Origin: Candidatus Melainabacteria bacterium
GTDB lineage: Bacteria; Cyanobacteriota; Vampirovibrionia; Obscuribacterales; Obscuribacteraceae
Reading direction: 5' to 3'
Assembly: GCA_014380105.1 (NCBI GenBank)
Contig: JACMKL010000824.1
Location: forward strand, 1-5,799
Length of the DNA stretch: 5,799 nt
In this document: piece after piece, positions 5,560 through 5,799 of the stretch
Numbering within the stretch: position 1 is the first letter of the stretch
How the letters are laid out: the number at the start of each line of letters is the position of its first letter
The notes under the pieces: generated by a model
Database searches by the model: none
Seen by the model: the letters and a program-made list of their open reading frames with translations, nothing else
Told to the model about the DNA's origin: nothing
Translations under genes and position numbers: made by a program

Positions 5560-5799
5560 TCAGGCGTCGATGCTCATCGAACCGGTGACGACTGCGACGG
5601 ATTGATGCGCCACGCTATCGACGATGCGGATAAAGGCTTCCAGAGCGCCTAGCTGAGCGCTCAAAGAGTGCGCTTCGCTTTCCACTTTCAGCCCTGCTTC
5701 GAAGCCGGTATAACCGACTGCTCCGCCGTGTTGACCATGCCGAACCATCTCTGCATGCCGTCTGACGAACGCCAGGTAACGCTCGGCCTGGTCGATCAG
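5560..5799 (-). CDS. C-terminal fragment of an unidentified protein
   Basis: The minus-strand frame is open from the right edge (first codon at 5799) to a TGA at 5560, giving the last 79 residues of a protein that starts outside the window. An internal ATG at 5748 could start a 62-residue protein, but it has no good ribosome binding site and the frame continues upstream. The fragment begins LIDQAERYLAFVRRHAEMVR, amphipathic and probably helical. A GGAVGYTGFEAG turn follows, then a long likely helix (SAQLGALEAFIRIVDSVA) and a hydrophobic VAVVTG near the end. No family motif is recognised. The strong terminator at 5479-5525 directly downstream supports a real transcribed gene. Confidence 0.65.
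   Translation of the reverse strand: MIDQAERYLAFVRRHAEMVRHGQHGGAVGYTGFEAGLKVESEAHSLSAQLGALEAFIRIVDSVAHQSVAVVTGSMSIDA

Overview
The window comes from a bacterium. It has AGGAG-type ribosome binding sites, hairpin-plus-T-run terminators, and no introns or phage and transposon genes. Intergenic spacers are long for a bacterium (about 640 and 1050 bases) and AT-richer than the moderately GC-rich genes. Three of the five genes match no family I can name. This fits a large-genome, poorly sampled environmental lineage. Obscuribacterales-like Vampirovibrionia (Melainabacteria) would be one fit, but that is a low-confidence impression, not a sequence-based assignment.

Layout, left to right. (1) Bases 1-1039, minus strand: the first 346 residues of a membrane-anchored protein of unknown function, with its C-terminus beyond the left edge. 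(2) 1040-1682: a divergent spacer with several inverted repeats, including a hairpin region in the leader of the first gene. (3) 1683-2144, plus strand: a small, strand-rich orphan protein of 153 residues. (4) 2145-2378: a convergent spacer with two back-to-back terminators. (5) 2379-3380, minus strand: a 333-residue orphan protein beginning Met-Cys, with a Pro/Ala/Thr/Arg-rich insert. (6) 3381-4431: about 1 kb without a convincing gene, holding hairpin-forming stretches and a 12-bp palindrome. (7) 4432-5361, plus strand: an SPFH (stomatin/prohibitin/HIR) membrane protein, the only gene with a clear family. (8) 5362-5559: a convergent spacer with a very strong terminator for the next gene. (9) 5560-5799, minus strand: the last 79 residues of an unidentified protein.

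The genes do not form an operon. Each is separated from its neighbours by opposite orientation, a long spacer or a terminator, so each is probably transcribed on its own. No defence system, CRISPR array, tRNA, rRNA or mobile element is visible. The best leads for something undescribed are the three orphan proteins, the free-standing bacterial HIR-like SPFH protein, and the structured spacers at about 1086-1118 and 3957-4061.
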